NCBI GenBank assembly: GCA_003260075.1 | Contig: QLIY01000083.1 | Coordinates: 62,001 to 126,000, forward strand | Direction of reading: 5' to 3' | DNA from: Phallusia mammillata | Taxonomy: Eukaryota > Chordata > Ascidiacea > Phlebobranchia > Ascidiidae | DNA length: 64,000 nt | Shown here: piece after piece, positions 24,901-37,700 of the stretch | Layout of the letters: each line of letters begins with the position of its first letter | Position numbering within the stretch: the first letter of the stretch is position 1 | Translations under genes and position numbers: made by a program | Notes under the pieces: generated by a model | What the model saw: the letters and a program-made list of their open reading frames with translations, nothing else | Databases searched by the model: none | Told to the model about the DNA's origin: nothing

Positions 24901-27254
24901 TATTTAGCCAGGAACAAAGGTGTCCTTACCCCCTTTGGCTGGCGATAGATGGTAACATTCATTGATTCAGCGAGAAACTCGAATCCAGCAAGCTGTCTGG
25001 TGTGCAATTGATCGATCATCGACTGGAACGCATTGTCTCCGTACAGCTCCATCGGTACTTCCACCTTCAAATCGAGAATTGTTAATGGCAATATGTGTCG
25101 CATGCGTTCTTCTACCCGGAGCCAATTTCACATCGGCATAAACTAAATGTGGTTTAACGATTAACATTGGGAATAGCGGCTTTCGCTCGTAGATATATAG
25201 CAATAGTCGTAGATATATAGCAATAGTGTCGTTAAGACTCGGCTGAGCATATATAAGTTTCTGTTGCACATTATAGGTCGTTACAACAAACAGTACCAGC
25301 CTTAACGGTTTAGACTTAAGGCTCGACTTTGAGTTATGATGATCCATGCATTTTTTTATCAACAACGAAGGACTACTTGCCCTGCGCAAGATGGCTAGCA
25401 GCTAGGGGGGGGGGTGCAGCCTTAACGGTTTAGACTTAAGGCTCGACTTTGAGTTATGACGATACATGCATTTTCTATCAACAACGAAGGACTACTTGCC
25501 CTGCGCAAGATGGCTAGCAGCTATTATAGCCACAGGCCACTTAAACTATTCAAGCACTTGTGGGTTGCTTTCAAGTGGTCTGGTTTATGGCGGAGTAGCT
25601 AAAGTCATATACCAGTTAGGGATTTAAACAATCTCATCGAGGGTTCTTTCCAATTCCACTTGAAGATTAGGAACTAAAACCCTTTGAATTGGCAAAAGGA
25701 TTATGTTATCCAAGAACCACAACTGATGTAACCGCATTATGTCCTACAGCGATAATCACACAAAGGAAAGTGAAGTTAAGGCGATTCGTTTGTGACGGGC
25801 ATTTCTTACCCCGCCCTTTGGAGTCTCCTTTGATTTCTCCATGACTTTCGGTCCGCCTTTGACTTTCGCATTCTTGATCTCCTTCCTTACCTCATCTTCG
25901 TAATGGCCAAAGTATTCGTCCATGCTCATGTCGTTCCTGGACAAAAGTGATTGGTTATGCATAAAAGTTCCTCAAAAACGATTCGCCAGGGGCAAAAAGG
26001 CAATAAAAGCAGGTCAACTCAAAAGTAAAACCAATACCGCAATGCCATACCGTATTATACGAACTTGAACAAAACGCGATTCATGTGTTGGTTTGAAAAC
26101 GTTCTATGGTAGAATTATAATTTGTTAATCAGTTTCAATACCTGTTGGCATGAACATTCACTTGGTTTTCCAGTACAGGCTTTGTCTTCATAACACCTAA
26201 AATAGTGCAGGAAAGATAGGTGAAAATGGAGTTCAAAAGGTAAGTAGCCTACAGTTTATATATTTAGATGAAGCACTTGGTCTTGTTTTTTTAAAACGAT
26301 TAGACATACCCAAACTAGAACAGACGCACACTTGAAGGCACAAAACACCTACACATAGGCCCTTGACATTGTTTGATCATTTTAATCGCAGTAAGTAGGC
26401 CAAGATACGAATATTCGGGTCACAGCACCTCAAGATTTGTTTGTGTTTCGAATGAACGTCGTGTTGCGCAAAAGGAAGCGGTACATTGGTAAAATGACGT
26501 AATTTAGCAAAATGCTTCAACACTGCACATATACAAATTGCGTCAGAAACGTAAACATACCTTCTCCATTAATTATCGATGTGCAACGATTCACACCAAC
26601 AGAAGCGAGCACAGTGGTAGAATGTTAAGTACCGCCAGGGGATGTCATTTAAATTTAATAAGCTCCAATTGTTTGGCACATATGGCATGCGCGTAAAATG
26701 CGTGCGCCTGCCTTGGTTCAAACTTTGAAAGGTGATTTAAGGGTGGTTAATTAGACGGTGTGGTGTAGCCCACTTCTAAGACATTAATACAACATTTGAC
26801 CAACGTATTAGCTCCTAACACGTTTTGTGCGTATAACAAACGTAAATCTAAGCATAGTCAATGCTTGTGGTAAAATGTTTGATACCAACCATTACAGTAT
26901 CTTATAGAAAACTTGAATACAAATTTAAAACCTCAATCCACATGAAATAGGTACATTCGTTACTCTGTGCACACAGTGACAAATAGATTTACCACACTCG
27001 GTCGAAACCAGTCCTTATTCAACCTAACTGGTGCCCAGCAACCATTCTGAGTCTGAGCAAACATACCATATATGTGCGGCTGTTTATTGCGTATCTTTAA
27101 GTCACAAGACTTGAACGACATTAGGTTTTCACTTTCAAGGGAGAAATGTGTACTTACTGACTGGACAGTAGATAACGATCCATGTGAAAGCAATAAGAAG
27201 GGACAAGGCAGAAACGGCAAACACACCCAGTTTCATGACGGTCAATATGCCCAT
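21998..27254 (-). CDS. PCTP: PCTP-like START-domain phospholipid transfer protein with N-terminal membrane anchor
   Basis: Nine exons join in phase: 27266-27158 (ATG at 27254), 26196-26142, 25936-25810, 25064-24930, 24403-24286, 23969-23884, 23600-23429, 22535-22468 and 22096-21998 (stop TAA). The product is 318 residues. The START domain occupies roughly residues 100-315, with ELYGDNAFQSMIDQL, GLYQYKLYATLPNATPDQIA, VVWDNYV, DFPWPLTNRDYVYARE, DDPRGNLPSWLVNWAAK and GVPAFMADLQRACGG. This follows phosphatidylcholine transfer protein (StARD2) best, especially IPSWLxNWAAK-x-GVP. Vertebrate PCTP is soluble. Here the first exon gives MGILTVMKLGVFAVSALSLL, a single hydrophobic segment at residues 1-30, suggesting membrane tethering. 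An internal start (MKTKPVLENQ in the exon 26196-26142) could give a soluble form. A second possible first exon ends at about 26572 in the same phase. Confidence 0.85.
23236..23375. repeat. 65-bp direct duplicate around a 10-G run
   Basis: The segment 23236-23300 recurs as 23311-23375 with two differences, separated by G 23301-23310. It lies in an intron of the PCTP-like gene. Confidence 0.85.
25297..25523. repeat. 108-bp direct duplicate around a 10-G run
   Basis: The segment 25297-25404 (from CAGCCTTAACGGTTTAGACT to GCTAGCAGCTA) recurs as 25416-25523, separated by G 25405-25414. It lies in a PCTP-like intron. Confidence 0.85.
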
Positions 27255-27299
27255 GTACCTCAAAACCTGGAAAAACCACAAAGGTTTTGTTAAACCGCG

Positions 27300-29020
27300 T
27301 CCAAGCGGAACGAGACGCCCAGGAAGGGCTATAGGTTTACCCAACACAGAATAGTACTTTACGAAACGGCGCTATGACTACAACACATCCTCTGTTCGTA
27401 TTACATTTCTGCTGTACTGCTGTGACAGTTTCGATGTTTATTTTCAAAAAATTATGCCAGTTTTCGGCGATTTCTTAACATTGGGTTAAAAATAGCTCAT
27501 GTAGGCATGTTTAAACCACCATTAGTATTTGTTTCATATAAAGGTGTACATCATATCTAAATGTAATGAATCTTTTAAATTCATCATGGTGGTTTATCAA
27601 TCGCTACCCGGAAATTAAATTTAACGATGAAAAACTAACCACAACAAAATTAAGCGTAGCTTAGCCTACACATGCCAGCATACAGTACTTAAAAAAGAAA
27701 CAAATCCGACATCTTTTAAACTTCATCTTACAATTTTATAATAACCCTGAATTACACAGCAAACCTGCAACGCTTGCTATTCCTACAACCGAAATGTGCT
27801 TTACGGCATTAGCTCAAACGACGTGCAAAGAACAATTGTTAAGTCCACATAGCATTCCAGCAGTTCGGCAAACACAAAATTTGGCACCAACCTGTAGCTT
27901 AATCATAAGGTTCTGCCTTGTGCTCGTCCTGATCGAAGGCCTGGCTCAGTTAGGCCCGCTTCTCTATTTGTATGTCTGGAGAGATAACTGCTCAAACAAC
28001 ATCAACACGATCTGTTATTCAGTCACGAGCACGTTACAGTCAGCAAGCTACTGGCATCGAGTCGCCGACCTGCAAACAGCCACTTGTACTTTGACCAAGA
28101 GTAACCTCGCTACGTCGCGGTCTGTTTACCGCGTCCTGTTGGCGCTGCTGCGCAAGCGTTTATCGCACTTATCCACGAACAACAAGCTCTGTCGCAATGC
28201 TTTAATTTGGACTTTGCTCACGCTTAAAGAAAAGGCTGACACAAATGCTATCTTAAAAGTTACACAATAATAATAACTTTGTGGTGGCGACACTGACATT
28301 GAGATTAATTGCTATTTGCTCATAATTTCAGTTAGGTAAACACAGCGTATAAATTGTGGTAAATACATAGCACTTTTTCTCATACTCAGCGAAAACTTTT
28401 ACAGTTGACAAAGCACACGACACCTGTCTGTTTTGACCCCTGTTTTCGCACTAATTGCACTTTCATACAAATTTCGACACTTTTACCCATGTTCTTATTT
28501 AATCTATCCCTTTTATAAGCGTTTGAACTTTAAGCAATTCTGAGCGTTTCCGCATGTGCCTGTCACGTCGCTGTCATCGTTTTACGCCTATCATACAGAA
28601 TCCAGTAATGGACCAAAAATCTGGTTTCAAATGAGCTGCAGCTCCCAAAGGACGCATCGATTCAAAAACCGAACTAATTAATTTTTCATTTAACACCAGT
28701 CGTGAATCGACGGCACTGAATCCATGCACTGTCTGTGGGCTGTGGACAACTGCAGCTGTACCCGTACAGCATACTATGAAGCCAAACCTTTTTTCAGTCG
28801 TGCTTGACCGCGATGCATAACACAAAAGCGCTACGAATAGTACAAGTCAGTTGATGCATGTCTTTCTCTGTACACGCGGCGTTGAGAAATGACCTTATCC
28901 TTAAAATAGCGTAGTGATATGAAAAACGAAGCCTTCTTTTTTAAGTATGAATTTTCATTCTGCAATGTTTGTCTCCTTTTGATTGTTTTGTTGTTTCCGA
29001 TTTATCATTACACTCTACAG
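27300..29020. other. Spacer upstream of the PCTP-like gene, no recognised gene
   Basis: Open frames of 158 codons on + (27794-28270) and 83 codons on - (28825-28574) occur in a locally GC-richer stretch. Neither has domains, flanking splice signals or a resemblance I recognise. The GC-rich part could be promoter-proximal sequence of the PCTP-like gene. Confidence 0.3.
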
Positions 29021-29255
29021 CAGTGGTCGGCAACGGCCGGTCCGCGGCCCGGTACCGGTCCGCGAGAAGTTCGTTACCGGGCCGTATAATTTTTTAGGTT
29101 AAATGCTATAAAACATTTGCCCATGTATCCCGGGGATGATAAACTAATTTAGGCGTTTTCATTGATAAATATTTGTAGTTTTAAAAAAAAACGGTCCGTG
29201 ATAAAATTTTAGTTTCAAAAACGGTCCGCAGTGCAAAAAAGGTTGCCGACCCCTG
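29021..29255. mobile_element. hAT-type non-autonomous element with perfect TSD
   Basis: Ends are CAGTGGTCGGCAAC and GTTGCCGACCCCTG, near-perfect terminal inverted repeats. The flanks 29013-29020 and 29256-29263 are both CTCTACAG, an exact 8-bp target-site duplication. Internal repeats of GGTCCGC are typical of such elements. No transposase frame is present. Confidence 0.9.
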
Positions 29256-29263
29256 CTCTACAG

Positions 29264-31739
29264 AGTAATCGACAGCAAAAATGTTAATTACATTGCACTA
29301 ACATCTTGTAGGCAAACACATAAGGGTACAAGGGGTCAAACTTTTGTGTTCTTTGTGTGAATTGGTAGCCTATACGCAAAATTCTAGTCACCTTATCTCA
29401 GTGTAGTTGACTGTGAACTGAAGTGACACGACGGGGTAATGGTTTGAGAGCTTTATGATGTACACGCATTTTCTAATACTACACCACAAATAAACGTATG
29501 TTCCTGGAAGTACGCTGTTAATAATGCAGCTCTGTGATAATTCTGAGTTCACACGCATCCAACAATCGATTTCCTTTTATTTCAGATGCAGACTGTGTTG
29601 GCCTCCTTTCACTTGAGACTTGAGTATGTAGGCTACCTCTATAATTGTGCGTTGCAATGAAGTAGGCTACATGTTTCTTCATCAAACACGAGTGCAACAA
29701 ATAAGTTGAGTCACATGGTGAGTGCCTTGATCACGATTTGTAACACACACAGCAACGTCTGCAAGCATTTCCCCCCGTAACTATACCTTAATTACTTATA
29801 ATCAACATTAAATCTCGCGGTGTTTCAGCTAAAAGGAATTCGACCAGCGATGCCACTCAGTCGTGTATTGCGTCCGGTAGCATAATTATTTTAAGACTCG
29901 TCCAACAACAGATTTATTTTAGTGTTAAGTTGTATCGTTTGCCAACCCAAACCTATACACTTGATTTGGGCCGTCACAACATTGGGAACGCATGTGCCAA
30001 GCAAAAGCGTGAAACAGTTAACTTTTGTTTTTAAACATTCTATTCTTGAGGAAAAATTAAACCACTTTTCGTTACGTAATATATAGAAGACAGTTTTTCA
30101 ACCAACACAACACAAAGACATTCTACAAACTGTCAAAAATTGACGCAATAGTGCTAGGCTAAACTGCATGTAGACTGGTGGTGCAATTTTAGTACAAGCC
30201 CAAACAAAACGAACTTGAAGTCTTTCGACAATCTTGGCGATACGTGCAACAAAATTGGTGTTGAATGTGGAATTTAAGATGTACACCAACAAAAGTCGCC
30301 TCTCCTATTTGTTTACTCAAGGTTTTGTTTTTTGACAAGATATATAATCAGAACTATGTACTCAGCTTGGACTTTACCCATCGAACTTAAACTCTTAAAT
30401 ATATGTCCTCAAAATAGTCACCAGGTCTGGACTGATTTACCGTTGCATTTTTGTAACCTATAAGGTGCATATCTTGCGAAACCTTTGAGCTTCGGGTCAT
30501 TTCGACACAGCACCAAGAAGTTGTCACCGTTGATTTATAACGTAATAGAAACAAACCTTTGTTACAGGTCACAGACCGGCACCAGCAAATGTATTAACTT
30601 TTAGGTACATCGCCATAGGCTAGGCTACACTCGACCATTTTACGCACTTTTGCAATATTCTTTCTGTCGGTAATTACCAATATTTCACCCCTTATTCGTC
30701 TAGTTAAATGAGTAAACTCAACTAATCCTTCCTAGTTTAAATTTAGCGGTAGACTTCATGGTAATGGAAGGTTTTTAACTTTACCCCTGGGGGTCGCAAC
30801 ATTTGTTTGTTTTGTTCCGTGTTTCGTATGCCACAAAATGCAATGAAACGCTACAGTATACCCCCACAACAGACTGTTTAAAGTCATAAACAATCATATA
30901 AAATTGGACTTACACTATTTTGTTCATCAATGGCGGGGTGGGGGAGGGTTTATCATGTTAGGACTTGTTGAAAATAAAACTGTTAAAAAGCGCTATATTA
31001 AACGAGTTTAATGTGCTAAAGGTTTTTTATAGGACTGTCAGTAATTTTGGCCTTTAAAATTTGGTAGCCCTGCTTTAAAATGTAAAAAGCTAAAAGCTTT
31101 TGGTGTCGGTCAAACGTTTGTGAAAAAATAGATCTTTGTGTACGCATGAAAGGAGAAGAGCGTTGGCGTTCATGCGTGACGTTAAAAATCGCGAAATAAT
31201 GTTGGCAACTTTGCCTGTTTTTGATTTGTCGGAGTGTTTTGAGTCGTGCGTCGTGTTCGTGTCTCGTGTGCTGTAATAGTTAAGTCGTCTATTAATTGAG
31301 ATTTATTGGATGTGTTTTATTATTGTTTTATTGGATGAGTTAAGTCTTGATGGTTAATGTTACAGGAATAGAGTTTTACAAAAGGCCCCATAAGTAATTA
31401 ACTTTTTTGTTCCCTGGACTAATACACTTTTCAGTTGTGTGTTTGTATAAATAAATTCAATATAAGTGTTTTTGCTTATTTGTAATCCTACATATATTTT
31501 GTTATTTAAAACTTTGCTACCATGAGCATAAGCTATCATCTACATCTAGTAGTATCATGTGGTGTTTGACTGTTTATTACTTAGTGCCACGTCTTATATT
31601 CTGTGCCACGTCTTATATTCTGTGCCTTCAATAAAGGATAAAGTTTATTCGTTAGTGACAACAACCTGGCATACAATATTGGCTGGTAATTACAATTGTG
31701 TGGACCTGATTTTTGGTCCATTTGTTTGCAACTCTGGCT
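29264..31739. other. Spacer upstream of PPP1R37, no recognised gene
   Basis: The sequence is AT-rich with no frame of interest. A 20-bp direct repeat (GTGCCACGTCTTATATTCT) lies at about 31582-31622 just before the PPP1R37 start. Noncoding first exons of PPP1R37 may fall at 31200-31700 but cannot be fixed from sequence alone. Confidence 0.3.
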
Positions 31740-34700
31740 ATGGCCGAAGCTGTATGTGATGAAGAATACAGCAAAGAAAATGTCTTGTCTTTAAATTCAC
31801 CAGACATAATCAGCACTCCAAACGAAAATGGATTATTTGACGAAAAAACAGAGGAAGATGGTAAATGTCTGAAATTTTTATCTAACTTTGTATCAGTTTA
31901 TTTTTATCCTGAATTGTTTAGATGCTGTTGCTGAACTAAAAGATGGATTTCAATCTGAGAACAATGGTATCCTTAATTCTTCAAAAGATTTAAAGAACAA
32001 AAGTCTTCCTCGACGAGTTAGTTTTCCTGATGATGACAAAATTATCAGTGGTTATGGCGAGCCAAGAAACCCATGGGCCCAAGGTAAAAGATTTTCTGCG
32101 TTTGCAAATTGTGATTAAAACGTTGTAAATAAGCTGTACCAGCTACTACACATACTTTACTGAGCTGAAATGTTTTATTTTAGGTATACCGAAACAGGAT
32201 TGTTTTGGCTGTCAATCGGTTGCCCTGTTTGTAAATAGTTTTAAGTAGTCACTGTTTATCATTAAATTTTTACATTACATTAGGTTTTAAATTTTAGTTA
32301 CACACTTTTGCTGCTTTACAGCTAAAACCACATCAACAGAAGAACTTATTCAGGCCTATACACAATCATGTCAACAGTGGGGAGTGAAACCCATCACAAA
32401 ACTTCTTGTCCAATTACAGGTAAATTATATGTGTATATCGTTTTTAATTTCTTGTCTTAACCGTAGTATTGTGTTTAAAGTTTAGCATTGTTGTTGAATG
32501 TTAATTAAGCAACATAACAGATTCATAATAAGACCATTGGTAATCTTATATTTATAACATTATGCAGTAGTTCTCAAACTGTGCGTCGCGACGCCCTGGT
32601 GCATGTTTCAATTTTCCAAGAGCGTCGCAGAATATTTTCATTTGTGGCTTTTTGTTGTTGTATCAATAAACCTAACTTTAATAATAATTTTCCCCATTAA
32701 CTTTTATTTGCTGGTGCGTCGCAAGTCCAGAAAACTTTTCCAAAGGCGTCGCAACAAACAAAGTTTGAGAACCACTGACATAATGTATTGTGTGTGTGTT
32801 GTTAACATTAACCAAGTTTGTTTTGATAACAGGAAATCAAGGATTTTTCTGTACGAGCAAATTCCCTAACTCTCAAAGGTTAGTAGCCTCAAAAAATGAA
32901 TGTACTTGTACGGGAACAAACCATAAAATTCACAGTGCCATAAAATTTTAAAAAATACTGCTCTGATTGAGAATAGTCACCCAGTCATCAGCAAGCTTTT
33001 AATTTGTCAGCGTGCTTTTGGCAAATATATACTAATACATAAAAACAGAAATAAAAGATTACAACATGACTCTTGACTTTTTTCCTAAACTTGTTAGCAA
33101 ATAACAATACCTTGATAAATTTGAATATGGTATAGTATGTCATTGACATCAGATATTACATTTCAATCACTTCCACCAGCCATGCTATTCTGTCAAGTTG
33201 ATTTCACAGATTTTAACCTCAATTGCATTAAAATGTGCTGTCATTTTAGAGCTGGGATGTTTTTTATGCCAATAGTTAAAAGGATAGCTGAATATTTGTT
33301 AGATTAACTGTCAATGGTTTCCTACAATTATGCAGTGCGTAATAGAGACTTGCTGCCTGACGTAACATAATTATGTAGGTCAGCAGACATTGTCCAAATA
33401 GATAACATGTTTTGGATGATAAACTTATATTCTTGCTTGCTGTATACCAACTTTAGTTCACATATTTAGCTGTTCACTTTGTTTTTATCTTTTACTCCCA
33501 CTATGCCTGGTGTGTGTGTTAAGTTAAGTATACATATATGTTTGAAAATGGTTTTATTTCAAGAACCACTACATATCACTGCATGGCAATAAGTAACATT
33601 TGATTTTACAAACGTATCAATAAACTGTGTTTGTTCATAGGTGAGAAATTGGACTCTAAAGTTGTTGAAACCCTTGAGTCTGTTTTCAAACGGGTCCAGT
33701 TTGTAATCATGGACTTGGAAGCCACAAATCTTGATGATGATGTAAGTACAAGTTGAAAAAATTTGTTCCCAAGCAACCAGCACCAAAATGTATATAGGCA
33801 GCTATTTTAATAGTTTAACCGTTACTCAAAGAGCATTTCTCAGTCCCTAAATGGCTGGGCTCAGTCATGTGTAAATAAACTCTATTTGTGCTGTGACGTT
33901 AGTTAAATGACGTCTATCATGTGATGCTTTCTTGATCCGGGGTCGGGAGAACCAAATGACAATAGGGAATTTTTGTAAAGGCCTTTCATAAAAAGGAATT
34001 ATAGCTCAAATCCTATATGTTATTTGTTTTCATAACTAAAAAAATATATTTGTCAATAAAAGACTTGTGTTACTATGTGTTGCTAAAGTATTGTATTTTT
34101 AATAGATTTGCATGGTAATAACTGTATGTTGAACATATCATATAGGACAATACATACATGAAAAAACAGTAACAAACTTTTTGTTGCAGTCAGCTGCTGC
34201 TCTTTTTGATATGATCGAGTATTATGAGTCAGCAGTCAACGTTCTTGTTGGATTTAACAAAAACCTTGGCACTCGAGGATGGCAAGCTGCTGCCCACATG
34301 ATGAGAAAGGTATATTTTTACATATGCCCACTACCCTCCATGTGTAACTACAATCATCCAAATCAACTCCTTTTTTTTACCTGGCTAAAGAAGAAAAGCA
34401 TATGTTACCCTTTTGTGCTCTAGTATTAACCATTTTCAGTTAAATGTAGTTGACATTTGGGTCCTAGACACTTATTGATAAATATTCCAAAGCACAAATA
34501 TAAACCCAAGTAACATTTTCTCTAATTTAGATGTCTTGTCTACGTCTTTTCGATGGTCACAGCGTTCCTTTGTCTGACCAAGCAGTTCCTTTTGTGGGTC
34601 GAGCATTGAGGTTAAGTAATACACTTGTCACATTGCATTTAGAAAACTCCTCACTCAGTGGAAGGCCGATGCTTTTGATAGGTATAGTATTGTTACATTA

Positions 34701-37700
34701 TTTTTAAATTGTGTGCCTGTTTCATTAGGTTAAATTGATTGTTTTTACTTAGTTGCTGCTTTACGGATGAACGTCACACTCCGTGAGTTGTTCCTGGCTG
34801 ACAATCGCCTTATCTCCACGGATGCACTGCAGATCGCAAACTTGCTTAAGTTTAACATCATACTGCAGTTACTTGACATCCGGAATAACCTTATTCAGGT
34901 TAACAACATTATTAGCTAGCACATCATATTAAATGTCCAGTTTTAAAGGTTTACTTAAACCATTTTTTTAATGTTTCTAATTTTTTTATCTTTAACAATA
35001 AGAATAAATGCCTCTTTTTCTGAAAAGGTGGTTTTCTGTATGGGGGGGGGGGGAATTTTTTTATCTTTATCAATAAGAATAAATGCCTCTTTTTCTGAAA
35101 AGGTGGTTTTCTGTATGGTTTGAATATAGTTTGAATTAAGACTGTAGTAAGCATTAAACAACAGTTGGCGAGAGAATGTTGTTTTGAAAATATTGAAGAA
35201 AATACTATAATAAGAAAAAATATAGTAGGTAATATTAAAGGAGAAGTAAATAAAGCCTTAGCTTTTCTATGCCTTATCATTCCAACAACACTTAATCCTC
35301 ACACCCACATAAACAATACTTTCAAAGCTCTTCAGATCAAACCTACGTGTATTCAATTCAATGTATGTTTGTATATACAGGATGCTGGTCTTTGCCACTT
35401 ATGTTCTGGATTGATGGCTCAACCGCAGCATGGAGTGGGAGGCCTGCAAACTCTTGTCTTGTGGAACAACCAACTTTCACATCAGAGTATGGGAAGATTG
35501 GCTATGACACTGGTAAGAAATTAAAATGGAACTTGGGCTCAATATAATGTAAAAATGTCTATTATGGCAAACTATAATCTACTGCATTAGTTTATATATG
35601 TCAGTAATTTGCTTGTTTTGGTCAGCAAGGTGTAATTTTTTATTTCTATTTTTTTGAAGCCAGGAACCTGATGATTACCAAAGTTATTTACCATTTAATT
35701 ATCTGTTGTGTCATCTTCCGTATGTAACAAATAGGTATTAAAAAAATGAATGTTATTTTTCACGAAGTATTTTGCCTTAAAAAACTTTTATGAAACCTTG
35801 GTGCCATGTTTTCAAAAAATGGTAGAAAATTTTGTAAAAAAATTTTTGTTTGTTATTCCAGAGAAACACAACAAGCCTTTCAACCCTAAACCTGGGTCAG
35901 AATGTTCTGTCAGATGATGGTGCTGCAAAACTCAAGGACGGTTTGCTTCAGAATCATTCCCTGTTGCGGTTAGGACTTGTTGGAACCAAACTCACTTGCG
36001 AAGGTACATACAATACCATTGCATAGTGTATAGTACTTTGGTGTAATCAGTGGTGGGATTCAGTCGGTTCACACTGGTTCTATAGAACCGCCTCACAAAA
36101 TTTTATGAGATCAGCAAACCGGTTAGCATTACTGGTTGGGGGGGGGGAGTCTATAGAGCTCAGGGTTGAAGACGACCTCACCCTGATGAAGACGACCTGT
36201 ATAGGACGCCGAAACGTCGGAATAAAAATACTTTTGCCAGAAGAGCTCTATAGACTTGATACTATGCCTGGCAGCAACAGCTTATTTATTACTGGTTACT
36301 GTCGATGGACTTTTTGTAACAGAACTGACTGAACATATGACTTTTGTGATAGAACCGACTGACAAAAAATTTGAATTCCACCACTGGGTGTAATGTATTT
36401 TTATGTTTTGGGTTTGTAAACCACTGTTATACTTGGATTTCTAAAATTTTAATTTTTTTAATACAGGTGCAATTGCTTTGGCCGAGTTTCTTGCTGAGTC
36501 ACCTCGCATAATACGACTCGACTTGCGCAACAACAACATCAGAGTGGGAGGATTGATGGCACTCAGCCTGGCTTTCAAAATCAACTATTCTCTCCTGAGA
36601 CTTGACATTGACAAACCAAATGCAAAAGAGTCGGTATGTAGATTTTTAAAGCTTGTCCAGAAAAACAAGCCTTTGCCAAATCATGGTCCCGAAGTACAAT
36701 TGTTGCTACCAATTGAATCATTATCTGCTGTGTAAATGGTTAACCATTGTACCTGAAACAATTGCGCTAATTTTTTTTACAAAAACGCATGGCATTATGC
36801 ATAAATTTGTTGAATAACAAAATTAAAGTGTCCTATTTGTTTTATAACAGTTGTGGGTTAGTATGCCTTCATAGCAGCATATTTCCCAAATAAGCAATTA
36901 TATCCACTAATAAGCACAGTTGGGTATAATGGGGTAATTAGCATGGCCCTTAAGATTTGTTTACAGTCGAGCATGTCCCTATGGCACCAGCCTGGTCATA
37001 GCAGGTTGAAATAAGCAAACGGAAGTCTCTTAGATGATAAAACTGCCAATCTATCAGCTGAACATTCAATAGAGGAAGTGTGAGCAAACTGTTTCCTGCC
37101 ATTACACACTGATTCATTTAACTTATAATGCAGAGGCAGCTACAGTGTTTTAAACATGCAAGTATCTACAGCCCTGCATAAGCAAATACCATACTGTTAT
37201 GGTTAAGATAATTGGCCCATAATTATTCTTGTGGTGCGGGTTTAATTAGTGAAACACCAAATATTTTATTATGGGTCCCCTTCCCTGAAGGGGACACATA
37301 TTGTTTTTGTCCGTATTTTTTTTTCTTTTTTTCCGTCTAACGCGGATTTGTTCCCACGTTTTGGTCAAGAAAGAATGGTTCAAACTTTTTCAAATTTACA
37401 CACATTACAGATATTGGTCTAAAGATGGTCCATGTGAATTTTGACCCCNNNNNNNNNNNNNNNNNNNNNNNNNNNNNNNNNNNNNNNNNNNNNNNNNNNN
37501 NNNNNNNNNNNNNNNNNNNNNNNNNNNNNNNNNNNNNNNNNNNNNNNNNNNNNNNNNNNNNNNNNNNNNNNNNNNNNNNNNNNNNNNNNNNNNNNNNNNN
37601 NNNNNNNNNNNNNNNNNNNNNNNNNNNNNNNNNNNNNNNNNNNNNNNNNNNNNNNNNNNNNNNNNNNNNNNNNNNNNNNNNNNNNNNNNNNNNNNNNNNN

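Noticed and set aside
27794-28270. 158-codon + strand frame upstream of the PCTP-like gene
   Set aside because: It has a hydrophobic patch but no recognisable family, no flanking splice signals and a composition consistent with chance in a GC-richer stretch.
28574-28825. 83-codon minus strand frame
   Set aside because: No resemblance to a known protein and no supporting neighbours; it could be a repeat fragment.
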